A model generated the notes under the pieces. It made no database searches. It was not told the origin of the DNA and saw nothing but the letters and a program-made list of their open reading frames with translations. A stretch of 64,000 bases of DNA from Bryobacterales bacterium (GTDB lineage: Bacteria > Acidobacteriota > Terriglobia > Bryobacterales > Bryobacteraceae), in the NCBI GenBank assembly GCA_026954325.1, contig JAIXKK010000224.1, positions 1 through 64,000 on the forward strand, given 5' to 3'. Positions 1 to 8,778 of the stretch are shown here, piece by piece (positions within the stretch are counted from its first letter, which is position 1; the number at the start of each line of letters is the position of its first letter). The position numbers and the translations under genes are program-made.

Positions 1-1
1 T

Positions 2-658
2 TCCTACACCGTGGCCGCCAATAGTTCCTCATCGCCACGGGCGGGCTCCATCTCCGTGGCAGGCCAGATCCTCCAGATTATCCAGGACCCCTCTTCCCCG
101 GCCCAGGTTTTCGACGACGTCCCGCTGACGCACCCGTTCGTGGATTTCCTCACATTGATGAAAAACTACGCCATCACATCCGGCTGCACCGTCACCAGCT
201 ATTGCCCGGATGCCAACACGACGCGCGGTGAAATGGCGGTGTTCATTATACGGGGGCTCCTCGGCTCCGACAGCTTCAACTACTCGGCGACTCCCTACTT
301 CACCGACGTCGCGGCAACACATCCATTCTTCAAGTTCATCCAGAAGATGAAGGAACTGGGGATCACATCCGGCTGCACGGCAAGCACCTACTGCCCCAAC
401 GATCCGGTCACCCGCGGTCAAATGGCGGTATTCATCGTGCGGGCCAGGTTCGGATTGACCGCGGGGCAAACATTCCCCGCCGGGATGGCGCCTTACTTCA
501 CTGATGTAGCGGGGACCCACCCGTTCTTCTCCTTCATTCAGAAGATGAAGGAATTGGGAATAACTTCAGGATGCACAACCACTACCTATTGCCCGGACGC
601 GACCACTACTCGCGGCCAGATGGGAGTCTTTATCATACGCGGCCTGCGAACGCCGTAG
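2..658 (+). CDS. SLH-domain protein, C-terminal part (5' end outside window)
   Basis: The reading frame is open from base 2, so the visible part is the C-terminus of a longer protein; the GTG at 11 is unlikely to be the real start. Three S-layer homology-like repeats of about 55 residues follow one another, each of the form FxDV-HPF-I/L-MK-ITSGC-YCP-TRGxMAVFIIR. In acidobacteria such triple repeats usually end large secreted proteins and are thought to anchor them to the cell envelope. Each repeat carries the paired Cys of SGC and YCP, which could form a disulfide outside the cell (inference). Nothing here shows what the missing N-terminal part does. Confidence 0.85.
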   Translation, partial: SYTVAANSSSSPRAGSISVAGQILQIIQDPSSPAQVFDDVPLTHPFVDFLTLMKNYAITSGCTVTSYCPDANTTRGEMAVFIIRGLLGSDSFNYSATPYFTDVAATHPFFKFIQKMKELGITSGCTASTYCPNDPVTRGQMAVFIVRARFGLTAGQTFPAGMAPYFTDVAGTHPFFSFIQKMKELGITSGCTTTTYCPDATTTRGQMGVFIIRGLRTP

Positions 659-716
659 TTGCCTGGGTTTTTCAAGCGGATTGACCCGCTGCGTTACAAT
701 TTCAAAGGATCACGCT

Positions 717-1427
717 ATGAGAAAGACCCTATCCGTTTCGCTCACCGCCGCCGCGCTGATGCTGCTGCTCGGTTCCTGCACCAGTTCCAAGCCGCCCGAA
801 GCCGCCAAGGAGGCTCCGGCAGAGACCCCAAAGGAGGCTCCGAAGGAGCCGCCCAAGGAAGAGGCCAAGGCGGCGCCGAAGCCCGAGGCGGCGCCTCCTC
901 CCACGGCGGGCAAAGCACCGCTGACGTACAAGGTGAAGTTCGATACGACCAAGGGGAACATTGTGATCGAGGTGCACCGCGATTGGGCCCCGCTCGGGGC
1001 CGAGCGGTTCTACGAATTGGTGAAGGACAACTACTTTGACGGAGCGCGCTTCTTCCGGGTGGTTCCGAACTTCGTGGTCCAATTCGGGTTGGCGGCGAGT
1101 CCGGCCAAGACCAAGAAGTGGGACCATGCAATTAAGGATGATCCGGTGACCCACACCAACAAGCCGGGGAGCATCACGTTCGCCACGGCGGGACCGAACA
1201 CGCGCACCAGCCAGTTGTTCATCAACACGCGCAGCAACCAGATGCTGGATGACCAGGGATTCGCTCCGTTCGGCGAGGTGATCGAGGGGATGGACGCGGT
1301 GATGCATATTTATGCCGGCTATGGAGAACAGCCCGACCAGGGGGCGATTACGAACCAGGGGAATGCGTACCTGACGGCGAAATTTCCGAATCTCGATTAC
1401 ATCCGCAAGGCGACGATCGTACAATAG
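717..1427 (+). CDS. Cyclophilin-type peptidyl-prolyl isomerase, lipoprotein
   Basis: This is a secreted cyclophilin (peptidyl-prolyl cis-trans isomerase) of 236 residues. The start ATG at 717 is chosen because AAAGGA lies just upstream and because it gives a lipoprotein signal: hydrophobic stretch then LLGSC lipobox with Cys near residue 20. An Ala/Pro/Glu/Lys-rich linker (about residues 22-65) would hold the domain off the membrane. The cyclophilin core starts at YKVKFDTTKGNIVIEVH; the family's FFRVVPNFVVQFG and SQLFINT segments are visible. The classic GGD loop is altered, as in many bacterial cyclophilins. It probably acts on envelope proteins. An upstream in-frame TTG at 681 would break the signal peptide. 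Confidence 0.9.
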   Translation: MRKTLSVSLTAAALMLLLGSCTSSKPPEAAKEAPAETPKEAPKEPPKEEAKAAPKPEAAPPPTAGKAPLTYKVKFDTTKGNIVIEVHRDWAPLGAERFYELVKDNYFDGARFFRVVPNFVVQFGLAASPAKTKKWDHAIKDDPVTHTNKPGSITFATAGPNTRTSQLFINTRSNQMLDDQGFAPFGEVIEGMDAVMHIYAGYGEQPDQGAITNQGNAYLTAKFPNLDYIRKATIVQ

Positions 1428-1526
1428 GCTGTCGGCTTGCGCGTACTCCGCGGCTAACAGGTTGAGAGGCCAATTCATATCTACCGGAGGATAATTCCCG
1501 CAGATGTCCAAACATGAACAGGACTG

Positions 1527-2144
1527 GTGAACATCCTCCCGGCCAACGGTAACGGCCTGGATCAAGCGACGTGGGACAATCTGGAGGCCATGGCGGAGGA
1601 CAAACGATATGCACGTGATGTGCCTCCAGGAAACCGGCCAGAATTTTCAGCCACCCCCGGGATGGAAGACGATTCAGCGGATTCCTTCGCGAAGGACGAT
1701 CAGGAGGAAATGGCGCTGAAGACGGTAGTGGAACAGATGGTGGTCCGGCCGCCGCAAGAGTTGCAGTTACAGTTTCCCGGCCACGAACCCCTGAATCTGT
1801 TCAACTGGCACGCTCCGCAGGATGGCACGAGTGTGCAAGGTTACTCGGGATCGAATGCACGCGTGGGGCACGAAATCCATGCACGGTACATAAAATCGAA
1901 GCGCAACCGGGCAACGTTCGGCGATATGAATACACAGAGGGGGAAATTGGTGAACCACTATGTAGGCGCCGCGATCATGAGCGCGGGCTCAAGCGATCAC
2001 TACTCCCACGCCGTAGTGGACAAACTGTTGAAGCCACAGACGATCGACCTCAAAGGAAGAGGCAGGGCGTTCAACAACAAAGGGCAGCGTGGATGTTCCG
2101 ATCACGACGCATACGCGGTTCGGCTGTCCCTTCCGAAACAATAG
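1527..2144 (+). pseudogene. Frameshifted endonuclease/exonuclease/phosphatase (CdtB-like) relic
   Basis: The frame starting at 1527 gives WDNLEAMAEDKRYARDV, and a different frame beginning near 1609 continues with VMCLQETGQNFQPPPGW, the usual EEP-fold 'CLQE' active-site segment. The frame then returns to the first one, giving FNWHAPQ, FGDMN, IMSAGSSDHYS and SDHDAYAVRLSLP. These match the order of the DNase I/CdtB-like family: metal-binding Glu of QE, WHAP, GDxN, and a C-terminal SDH. The NWHAP and IMSAGS..HYS motifs are more like CdtB-type toxins than DNA-repair nucleases. At least two indels separate the parts, so I call it a pseudogene. The N-terminal TWN segment is not recognisable. Assembly error is the alternative explanation. 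Confidence 0.5.
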
Positions 2145-2254
2145 TGTGGGGCGGGGCGCCGGCGGGGATCGGCTATCTGCCGGGGTGGGGCAAGGCGAAC
2201 ACTCCTGCGCAAAATTCCACGCAATTTGGGTAGTTTCCCCCGAATCGCGCTCCA

Positions 2255-2273
2255 CACCCCCTACCGGGGGGTG
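2255..2273. other. GC-rich hairpin upstream of hydrogenase operon
   Basis: A perfect 7-bp inverted repeat (CACCCCC / GGGGGTG) with a 5-nt loop lies 60 bp upstream of the hydrogenase small-subunit start. It has no following T-run on either strand. It could be a remnant terminator for the upstream relic, part of the 5' leader, or chance in GC-rich DNA. Confidence 0.25.
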
Positions 2274-2332
2274 GCCATCGGCTTGCTGTGGAGTTCATCG
2301 CAATCATCTTCGCGTAGCGTTGGAGGTTTCCG

Positions 2333-3448
2333 ATGATGAAGCGCCGTTCCTCCACCTACGATCTCCTCCGGGATCACGGAGTGGACCGTAGAACCTTCCT
2401 GAAATTCTGCACCACGATCACCGCCGCCATGGGTCTGGAGTCCACCATGGTTCCCGCGGTGGTGGCGGCGATGGAAAACAAACCGCGCATTCCCGTCATC
2501 TGGCTCCATGGGCTGGAATGCACCTGCTGCAGCGAGAGTTTCATTCGCTCTTCCCATCCGATTGCGCAGGACATTGTCCTGAACATGATCTCGCTCGATT
2601 ACGACGATACGCTGCAGGCCGCCGCGGGGGAGCAGGTGGAAGAGATCCGCAAGCGCATCATGAAGGAGCACAAAGGCGGCTATCTGCTGGCGGTGGAGGG
2701 CAACGCTCCCACGAAGGACGGGGGCGTGTACTGCACCGTGAACGGCGAGAGTTTCCTCGATATCCTGAAGGAAACCGCCGCCGATGCGAAGGCGGTGATC
2801 GCGTGGGGATCGTGCGCGTCGCACGGCTGTGTCCAGAACGCCAAGCCGAACCCGACGGGCGCGCAACCGGTGAAGAAGGTGATCACGGGGAAGCCGATCA
2901 TCAACGTTCCTGGGTGTCCGCCCATTGCCGAGGTAATGACCGGGGTTCTTACGTATATCCTGACCTTCGACCAGCTTCCGGAACTCGACCGGGTGGGGCG
3001 GCCGAAGATGTTCTATGGGCAGCGCATCCACGACAAGTGCTACCGGCGGCCGTTCTTTGACGCCGGACAGTTTGTGGAGAGTTGGGACGACGAAGGGGCG
3101 CGCAAGGGGTGGTGTCTATACAAGATGGGCTGCCGCGGGCCATCGACGTATAACTCCTGCTCGACGTTTAAATGGAATAATGGCGTGTCTTTTCCGATCG
3201 GCTCGGGCCACCCTTGCATCGGGTGTTCGGAGGAGAACTTCTGGGATAACGGTCCGTTCTATCAACGGCTGTCCGCCATTCCCGTGCCGGGAATCGAATC
3301 CACTCCGGACCAGGTTGGCAAGACACTCACGGTGCTGACCGGCATCGGGGTGGGCGCCCACCTGGTGAGTCACGTGGCGCGCAGCGCCGCCAAGAGCTAC
3401 AGCAAGGAATCCGCGCCGCCGGCGGGCGGGGAAGAGGAAAGGAAGTGA
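2333..3448 (+). CDS. hyaA: [NiFe] hydrogenase group 1 small subunit, O2-tolerant type
   Basis: This is the electron-transfer subunit of a periplasm-facing uptake hydrogenase, 371 residues. GGAGG at 2322 sets the start. A Tat signal (DRRTFLKF, residues 18-25) exports the folded heterodimer. Cysteines 63, 65, 66, 161, 166 and 195 reproduce, with a constant offset of 46, the six proximal-cluster cysteines 17, 19, 20, 115, 120 and 149 of E. coli Hyd-1, including the two extra ones (Cys19, Cys120) that build the O2-protective [4Fe-3S] cluster. Distal and medial cluster ligands lie in HDKC...GWC...GC and C..CS...HPCIGC. A C-terminal hydrophobic helix (about 325-350) would anchor it and contact cytochrome b. 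It is first in a tight five-gene operon. Confidence 0.97.
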   Translation: MMKRRSSTYDLLRDHGVDRRTFLKFCTTITAAMGLESTMVPAVVAAMENKPRIPVIWLHGLECTCCSESFIRSSHPIAQDIVLNMISLDYDDTLQAAAGEQVEEIRKRIMKEHKGGYLLAVEGNAPTKDGGVYCTVNGESFLDILKETAADAKAVIAWGSCASHGCVQNAKPNPTGAQPVKKVITGKPIINVPGCPPIAEVMTGVLTYILTFDQLPELDRVGRPKMFYGQRIHDKCYRRPFFDAGQFVESWDDEGARKGWCLYKMGCRGPSTYNSCSTFKWNNGVSFPIGSGHPCIGCSEENFWDNGPFYQRLSAIPVPGIESTPDQVGKTLTVLTGIGVGAHLVSHVARSAAKSYSKESAPPAGGEEERK

Positions 3449-3457
3449 GGTGGCGCC

Positions 3458-5179
3458 ATGGCAAAACGAATTGTGGTGGACCCCATCACCCGCATTGAAG
3501 GGCACCTTCGCGTGGAGGCGGTGCTTGACGGCGGCAACAGAATCCAGAATGCGATGAGTTCGGGCACAATGTGGCGCGGCATCGAGGTGATTCTCGAGGG
3601 CCGCGATCCGCGGGACGCCTGGGCATTCTGCGAGCGCATTTGCGGCGTCTGCACGACGACTCACGCACTCGCCAGCGTGCGGTGCGTCGAGAACTCGCTT
3701 GGCATTCAGGTTCCGGTGAACGCCGACATCATCCGCAACATCATGTTCCTCACGCAGATGGTGCAGGATCACGTGATCCACTTCTATCATCTGCATGCGC
3801 TCGATTGGGTGGATGTGGTGTCGGCGCTGAAAGCCAATCCCGCCGCCACGGCCGCCCTTGCCCAGAAGGCGGCTCCCAACTGGCCGCTCGGCACCGAAGG
3901 CTACTTCCGCGACATGGCCGGGACGCTGAAAAAATTCGTGGATTCCGGCCAATTGGGTATCTTTCAGAACGCCTACTGGGGGCACCCGGCTTACAAACTG
4001 CCGCCGGAGGCGAACCTGATGGCGGTGTGCCATTACCTGGAAGCGCTCAAATGGCAGAAGGAGATCATCAAGATCCACACGGTCTTCGGGGGCAAGAACC
4101 CGCACCCGAACTACATTGTCGGCGGCATGGCTTCAGCTATCTCGATGCAGGGCGACAATGCCGTCAACATCGAGCGGCTGAATCTCGTCCGCGACCAGAT
4201 CATGGGCGCCATCCATGTGGTGGAGGACATGTACCTTCCCGACCTGCTTGCCGTGGCCGGCTTTTATCCGGAGTGGACCACCATCGGGGGCGGTCTGGGC
4301 AGCTACATGGTCTACGGCGATCTGCCGCGGAACGGGATCGGCGACCCGTCGAAATTCCTTTTCCCGCGGGGCGTCATCCTCGATAAGAAGCTCGACGAAG
4401 TGCTGCCCGTCGATCCCGCGGATCCTTCGCAAATCCAGGAAGAGATCGCGTACTCCTGGTACGATTACCCGAACGGCAAGACCTCCCTGCATCCCTGGGA
4501 TGGCGTCACCATTCCCAAGTACACCGGGCCCAAACCGCCGTATAAGGAACTGGATGAGAGCAAGGCGTATTCGTGGCTCAAATCCCCGCGGTGGAAAGGA
4601 CACCCGGTGGAGGTGGGGCCGCTGGCGCGCATGCTGGTGGGCTTTGCCGGCGGCAGGCCGGAATTCAAGGAAGTGGTGACGGAGGCCCTGGGCCGCCTCA
4701 AATTGGGTCCCGAGGCGCTGTTTTCGACGCTCGGCCGAACCGCGGCGCGAGGCCTCGAGTCACGGCTGGCCGCGCGGTGGCTGCTTGATGAATACAACCG
4801 GCTCATCGACAATCTGAAGGCGGGCGACTCGACCACCGCGGACACCAGATTCTGGAATCCCGCCACCTGGAACGCGGAATCCAAAGGCCTCGGCTTCACC
4901 GAGGCGCCGCGCGGCGCGCTCTGCCATTGGATTCATATCAAGGATAAGAAGATCGCGAACTACCAGATTGTCGTCCCTTCCACCTGGAACGCTTCACCAA
5001 AGGATGGCAAGGGACAACACGGCGCCTACGAAGCGGCGCTGATCGGCACGCCGATGGCGGACCCGAAGCGCCCCGTCGAGATTCTGCGCACCATCCACTC
5101 GTTCGATCCCTGCCTCGCCTGCGCCTCGCATGTCCTTTCTCCGGACGGTGAGACACTGGCCGAGGTCATCGTGCGATAG
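3458..5179 (+). CDS. hyaB: [NiFe] hydrogenase large subunit
   Basis: This is the catalytic subunit that oxidises H2, 573 residues. The N-terminal nickel motif RICGVCTTTHALASVR and the C-terminal motif DPCLACASH give the four cysteines that hold the Ni-Fe(CN)2CO centre. The 15 residues after His558 (VLSPDGETLAEVIVR) are the extension normally removed by the maturation protease once nickel is inserted, and that protease is encoded two genes downstream. The protein has no signal of its own and should be exported with the small subunit through its Tat signal. The gene starts 9 nt after the small-subunit stop. The length and motif spacing are normal for group 1 enzymes. Confidence 0.97.
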   Translation: MAKRIVVDPITRIEGHLRVEAVLDGGNRIQNAMSSGTMWRGIEVILEGRDPRDAWAFCERICGVCTTTHALASVRCVENSLGIQVPVNADIIRNIMFLTQMVQDHVIHFYHLHALDWVDVVSALKANPAATAALAQKAAPNWPLGTEGYFRDMAGTLKKFVDSGQLGIFQNAYWGHPAYKLPPEANLMAVCHYLEALKWQKEIIKIHTVFGGKNPHPNYIVGGMASAISMQGDNAVNIERLNLVRDQIMGAIHVVEDMYLPDLLAVAGFYPEWTTIGGGLGSYMVYGDLPRNGIGDPSKFLFPRGVILDKKLDEVLPVDPADPSQIQEEIAYSWYDYPNGKTSLHPWDGVTIPKYTGPKPPYKELDESKAYSWLKSPRWKGHPVEVGPLARMLVGFAGGRPEFKEVVTEALGRLKLGPEALFSTLGRTAARGLESRLAARWLLDEYNRLIDNLKAGDSTTADTRFWNPATWNAESKGLGFTEAPRGALCHWIHIKDKKIANYQIVVPSTWNASPKDGKGQHGAYEAALIGTPMADPKRPVEILRTIHSFDPCLACASHVLSPDGETLAEVIVR

Positions 5180-5188
5180 GGGGGCATC

Positions 5189-5908
5189 ATGGCAAATTCA
5201 GCCTATCGTCCCCTCGAAACCGGTTGCAACTACGGCCGCAAGTATGTCTGGGAGCTTCCGGTTCGCGTGTCGCACTGGGTTAACGCCGTTTCCGTCACGA
5301 TGCTGTTCGCCACCGGGCTGTACATCAGCGACCCGATTCTTGCTCCCAACGGGGAGCCCTACCAGCACTTTGTCATGGGGCGCGCGCGGCAGATGCATTT
5401 TCTGTTCGGCTACCTCCTGTTGTTCAGCTTTCTGCTGCGGGTGTACTGGTTTTATGCGGGGAACAATTACGCCCGCAGCGGGTTTCCGCGCGTGTGGAAG
5501 GCCTGCTGGTGGAAGGACGTTCGCGGCCAGGGGCTGCAATACCTGCGGCTCGAACGCGGACACGTTCACCTGGGACACAACGCCATTGCCGGGCTCACCT
5601 ACACCATCTTTGTTATCTTTCTCGGCTGGTTCCAGATTCTCTCGGGGCTCGCTCTCTACTCGGAATCAAATCCCGGCGGATTCTGGGACAAGATGGTGGG
5701 TTGGCTGATTCCCCTCTTCGGCGGCTCTTTTACATTGCGCATGTGGCACCACACAGCCGCGTGGGGATTCGTGGTGTTCGTCATTCCGCACCTCTACATC
5801 GTGCTCTACGATGACCGGCAGTACAAGAACGGGTTGATCTCGTCGATGCTCGCCGGGTTCAAGTTTTACGAGCGCAATGACCTGGACCATGACCGGTGGA
5901 TTAGCTGA
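5189..5908 (+). CDS. hyaC: Hydrogenase b-type cytochrome subunit
   Basis: This is the membrane subunit (239 residues) that takes electrons from the small subunit into the quinone pool through b hemes. Four membrane segments are visible: around HWVNAVSVTMLFATGLYI, MHFLFGYLLLFSFLLRVYWF, NAIAGLTYTIFVIFLGWFQI and TAAWGFVVFVIPHLYIV. Histidines at SHW, MHFLF, GHNA and the WHH/IPH positions are the usual heme ligands. It starts 9 nt after the large subunit and its last 32 bases overlap the protease gene. Its presence makes this a respiratory uptake hydrogenase and not a soluble one. Confidence 0.95.
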   Translation: MANSAYRPLETGCNYGRKYVWELPVRVSHWVNAVSVTMLFATGLYISDPILAPNGEPYQHFVMGRARQMHFLFGYLLLFSFLLRVYWFYAGNNYARSGFPRVWKACWWKDVRGQGLQYLRLERGHVHLGHNAIAGLTYTIFVIFLGWFQILSGLALYSESNPGGFWDKMVGWLIPLFGGSFTLRMWHHTAAWGFVVFVIPHLYIVLYDDRQYKNGLISSMLAGFKFYERNDLDHDRWIS

Positions 5909-6416
5909 GCCCCGGGCGCCGGTGCTGGTGCTCGGTATCGGGAATGCGCTGCTCCAGGATGACGGGGTAGGGCTTCGCCTGCTCGAGCGCGTGAAAGAGA
6001 CGGCTGGCCCTGCCCCGGACTGCGAATTCATTGATGGAGGCACGCAAGGCATCGCTCTTCTTGGCTATCTTACGGGACGCGAGAAGTTGGTGATGCTCGA
6101 CGCGATCGGGCTTGGCGGCGAGCCGGGAACGGTGCATGTCTTGCGCGGCGGCGATATCGAGGGCTTCCGCGCGCGCCGCGCCGCCACGCCGCACGAAGGC
6201 AACGCTCTGGAACTGCTCGCCATGGCGAAACTGCTCGGCGAGGAGCCCGGCGAAGTGGTTATCGTCGGCGTGGAGCCCGCTGCCGTGCGGACCGGCATCG
6301 GCCTGAGCGACGCGGTGGAGGCTGCCCTGCCCCGCGCCGCCGCCGCCGTGAAGGATATTCTGGAGGGGATGAGGAGGCGCTCCGATGTGTTTGGCGATTC
6401 CGGGAAAGATTGTTGA
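5877..6416 (+). CDS. hyaD: Hydrogenase maturation protease
   Basis: This is the nickel-dependent endopeptidase (about 179 residues) that clips the C-terminal tail from the hydrogenase large subunit. The N-terminus has the family motif VLGIGNALLQDDGVG, whose acidic pair binds nickel in the precursor. It is followed by FIDGGTQG (second acidic ligand) and a HEGNALELL stretch with the ligand histidine, then VGVEP. The start at 5877 lies inside the cytochrome gene in another frame; a second ATG at 5889 is equally possible. The overlap suggests translational coupling. No other hyp genes except hypC are in the window, so the remaining maturation factors must be elsewhere. Confidence 0.93.
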   Translation: MTWTMTGGLAEPRAPVLVLGIGNALLQDDGVGLRLLERVKETAGPAPDCEFIDGGTQGIALLGYLTGREKLVMLDAIGLGGEPGTVHVLRGGDIEGFRARRAATPHEGNALELLAMAKLLGEEPGEVVIVGVEPAAVRTGIGLSDAVEAALPRAAAAVKDILEGMRRRSDVFGDSGKDC

Positions 6417-6639
6417 GTTCGAAGAAATCAGCGGTATTCGCGTCGGCAAGGTGGATTTCGGCGGCGTCACGCGGCAGGCATACCTCGATTTCGTGCCCGA
6501 AGCACAGGTGGGGGATTTTGTCCTTGTCCATGTGGGGTTCGCGATCAGCAAACTCGACGAAGCGGAGGCGGAGCGGACTTACCAGATGCTGGAGAAGATG
6601 GGGGTGATCGAGGAGGAACTTGGGGGAGGCGGAGGCTGA
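6385..6639 (+). CDS. hypC: Hydrogenase assembly chaperone HypC/HupF
   Basis: An 84-residue chaperone that carries the Fe(CN)2CO unit from HypD to the large subunit and keeps that subunit open until nickel arrives. The N-terminal MCLAIPGKI motif, with the essential Cys2, is intact, and VDFGG and FVLVHVGFAI follow as in the family. It overlaps the protease gene by 32 bases in a different frame, closing the operon. The C-terminus ends in a Gly-rich tail (ELGGGGG). The length is typical for the family. Confidence 0.95.
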   Translation: MCLAIPGKIVEFEEISGIRVGKVDFGGVTRQAYLDFVPEAQVGDFVLVHVGFAISKLDEAEAERTYQMLEKMGVIEEELGGGGG

Positions 6640-6978
6640 CTCACCCGATAGCGCGGCTGCAACCGGCTTGACCCATCCGCGCGAGAGAGACCGGTGCGCG
6701 TCCTCTGACACGATCCTCGAAGTGGGGATGAGGAACCGATTTTCCTGGAGCGGGCAGCGTACGCCACGGCCCACCCGGCGGTTCCGGCGTGCCCGGCATC
6801 CGGCGTGCGGAAGCGCTGGTAGATTCAGTTCAGTTCCCCATGGAAGCGCTCATCATCTCCCGTGCCCCAGGTTCGCGCCAATCCCGGCGCGAACGCTTCG
6901 AACGCTTCCTTGAATCCCGACGGGCCATCGGAATATGCCGCATGAGTGCGGGCCGCTTCCGCGGTCTGGTCCCGCCCC
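6640..6978. other. Intergenic region between convergent hypC and CLC channel genes
   Basis: About 340 bases with no supported gene on either strand; the short open frames here show no family features or ribosome sites. It contains the hairpin at 6871-6894 and, just after it, a tandem GAACGCTTC duplication (6891-6899 and 6900-6908). A convergent gap of this size would be expected to hold the transcription stops of both operons. Confidence 0.5.
6871..6894. terminator. 9-bp hairpin between convergent operons
   Basis: GTTCGCGCC and GGCGCGAAC form a perfect 9-bp stem around a 6-nt loop. It lies midway between the end of the hydrogenase operon and the end of the CLC channel gene, where both transcripts must stop. 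No T-run follows on either strand, so intrinsic termination is not proven; it could instead stabilise 3' ends or work with Rho. Confidence 0.4.
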
Positions 6979-8778
6979 TTAGCGCCCCTCGTTGGCCGTG
7001 AGCAGGCCGAAAGGCAGCCGGATGTGGATGACCTGCTCCCGGTCCCTCTCTTCCGACAGGCTGTGTGCGCGCGCGCGCAGCAGGCCTTCGAGCGAGATCA
7101 TGCCGACAAGCCGGTTCTTGCCCGGTTCCTCGAGTACCGGCATCTGCGTGAAGCCGCTGGAAGCCATGCGATACACCACCACGCGCAGAGGTTCTCCCGC
7201 GTAGGCGACCACCGGTTTTTTGCGGAGAACTATTCCTATGGGTTTGCCCTCCTCTCCCTCCCCGGCCAGATGCCGGATATCGTTTCTTGTGACTACGCCG
7301 GCGAGGGCGCTTTCCTCCTTCAGAACCGGATAGAGAGCCTGGTTCGGCTGCGCCGGGATAGCCCTGACGGCAGCCTCACATGGAGTGTACTCCGTGAACG
7401 CGGTCACGTTGGTTTCCATCACTTCGCGAGCGAAGAGGATTTCGAGGGGATCGACCGTATACTCACGACTGAGATGAAATCCGCGCCGGCTCACTTTTTC
7501 CGTGAGAATCGAGCGTTTGAGCAGCAGGACGCTGACGGCATAGGCGAGGGCATTGGCCACCAGCAACGGCAACAGGACATTGAGGTCGTGCGTCAATTCG
7601 ATGGCGAAGACAATACCGGTAAAGGGGGACCGCATGGTGCCTCCGAGAATCGCTCCCATGCTGATCAGCGGCCAGAAACCCGCGCCGTAGTGCGGAAGGA
7701 AGCCTGCTTCGAGCCCACCCAGCGCTCCGCCCATCATCAGCAGCGGAGCCAGAACTCCGCCGGATGTGCCTGACCCGAGAGCCACGGCCCAGATGATGGA
7801 CTTCACAATCAGGATGCCGGCGATTGTCGATTTTGGGACTTCACCTTGAATCAACGCGGCAATGGTGTCGTACCCGACACCCAGGGCTTGTGGAAAGATG
7901 AGTCCACCGATTCCGATTACCAGGCCGCCGATGGCAGGCCACCACATCCAATGAATAGGCAACTTCTGAAACCCATCCTCGGCGGCGTACACGGCAACGG
8001 TGAGGGCCGCCGACAACAAACCGGCGAGCAACCCCGCAAGCGCGCACGCGAGAAGGCCGTCCCAACCGAGTGAAGCGGGATGGGCGGGAACCGGAAACAA
8101 CGGCCCTAACCCGAGCAGGCTCCGGCGCGCGGCCGCCGCCGTGGCGCATGCCAGCGCCACCGGGATCAAGCTGCGAGGTTTCCATTCAAAAAGAAGCAAC
8201 TCCACAGCCAGCAGGAGCGATGACAGGGGCGCGGCGAAGGTTGCCGCCATGCCTGCCGCGGCCCCCGCAACCAGCAGCGTCTTGCGCTCCGCGCTGCTCA
8301 GGTGAAACAGTTGCGCGAACAACGAGCCGAATGCGCCGCCCGTCATGATAATGGGCCCCTCGGCGCCGAAAGGTCCGCCGGAGCCGATGGAAATCGCCGA
8401 GGATACCGGCTTCAACACAGCCAGTCTGGGCTCCACGCGGCTGCCGTGAATCAGAATCGACTCCAGGGCTTCGGGTATGCCATGCCCGCGGATCCGTTCA
8501 GACCCGTACCTAGCCATGAATCCGACGATCAGGGCTCCGATGACCGGCACGATCACGGCAACCGGCCCCAGAGTGTTCTGCGCGGGCGAGGTCATCGCGG
8601 AACTCCACTTCTGGAAATAAAGGAGGTTCGTAAATAACCCGATCAACCGGAGCAGAGCCAGCGCGACGACGGCGCTGACCCCTCCGATCCCGATAGCGAT
8701 TATGGAAAGCAGCAGAACGCGGGGCGTGACCGTGAAATCTCCAAGCGCGCCGCCGGAATCGGTCATTTGCGCGGCCAT
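6979..8778 (-). CDS. CLC-type chloride channel/transporter with CBS pair
   Basis: A 599-residue CLC-family anion channel or H+/Cl- exchanger. The three selectivity motifs are present in diverged form: GHGIPE (usual GSGIP), GAEGPIIMTGG (usual GREGP, with the gating Glu kept), and GGVLAPLLMMGG (usual GxFxP). About ten hydrophobic helices span residues 20-430. A tandem CBS domain pair occupies about 440-590 (EVMETNVTAF..., ITRNDIRHLAG..., FTQMPVLEE...), suggesting nucleotide control from the cytosol. Its ATG overlaps the MarR stop by one base (TAATG), so the two are translationally coupled. It could serve acid or osmotic stress; direction of transport cannot be read from sequence. Confidence 0.93.
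   Translation of the reverse strand: MAAQMTDSGGALGDFTVTPRVLLLSIIAIGIGGVSAVVALALLRLIGLFTNLLYFQKWSSAMTSPAQNTLGPVAVIVPVIGALIVGFMARYGSERIRGHGIPEALESILIHGSRVEPRLAVLKPVSSAISIGSGGPFGAEGPIIMTGGAFGSLFAQLFHLSSAERKTLLVAGAAAGMAATFAAPLSSLLLAVELLLFEWKPRSLIPVALACATAAAARRSLLGLGPLFPVPAHPASLGWDGLLACALAGLLAGLLSAALTVAVYAAEDGFQKLPIHWMWWPAIGGLVIGIGGLIFPQALGVGYDTIAALIQGEVPKSTIAGILIVKSIIWAVALGSGTSGGVLAPLLMMGGALGGLEAGFLPHYGAGFWPLISMGAILGGTMRSPFTGIVFAIELTHDLNVLLPLLVANALAYAVSVLLLKRSILTEKVSRRGFHLSREYTVDPLEILFAREVMETNVTAFTEYTPCEAAVRAIPAQPNQALYPVLKEESALAGVVTRNDIRHLAGEGEEGKPIGIVLRKKPVVAYAGEPLRVVVYRMASSGFTQMPVLEEPGKNRLVGMISLEGLLRARAHSLSEERDREQVIHIRLPFGLLTANEGR

Noticed and set aside
681..716. TTG at 681 as start of the cyclophilin lipoprotein
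   Set aside because: It would add 12 polar residues before the lipoprotein signal; ATG 717 has the ribosome site and the correct signal layout.
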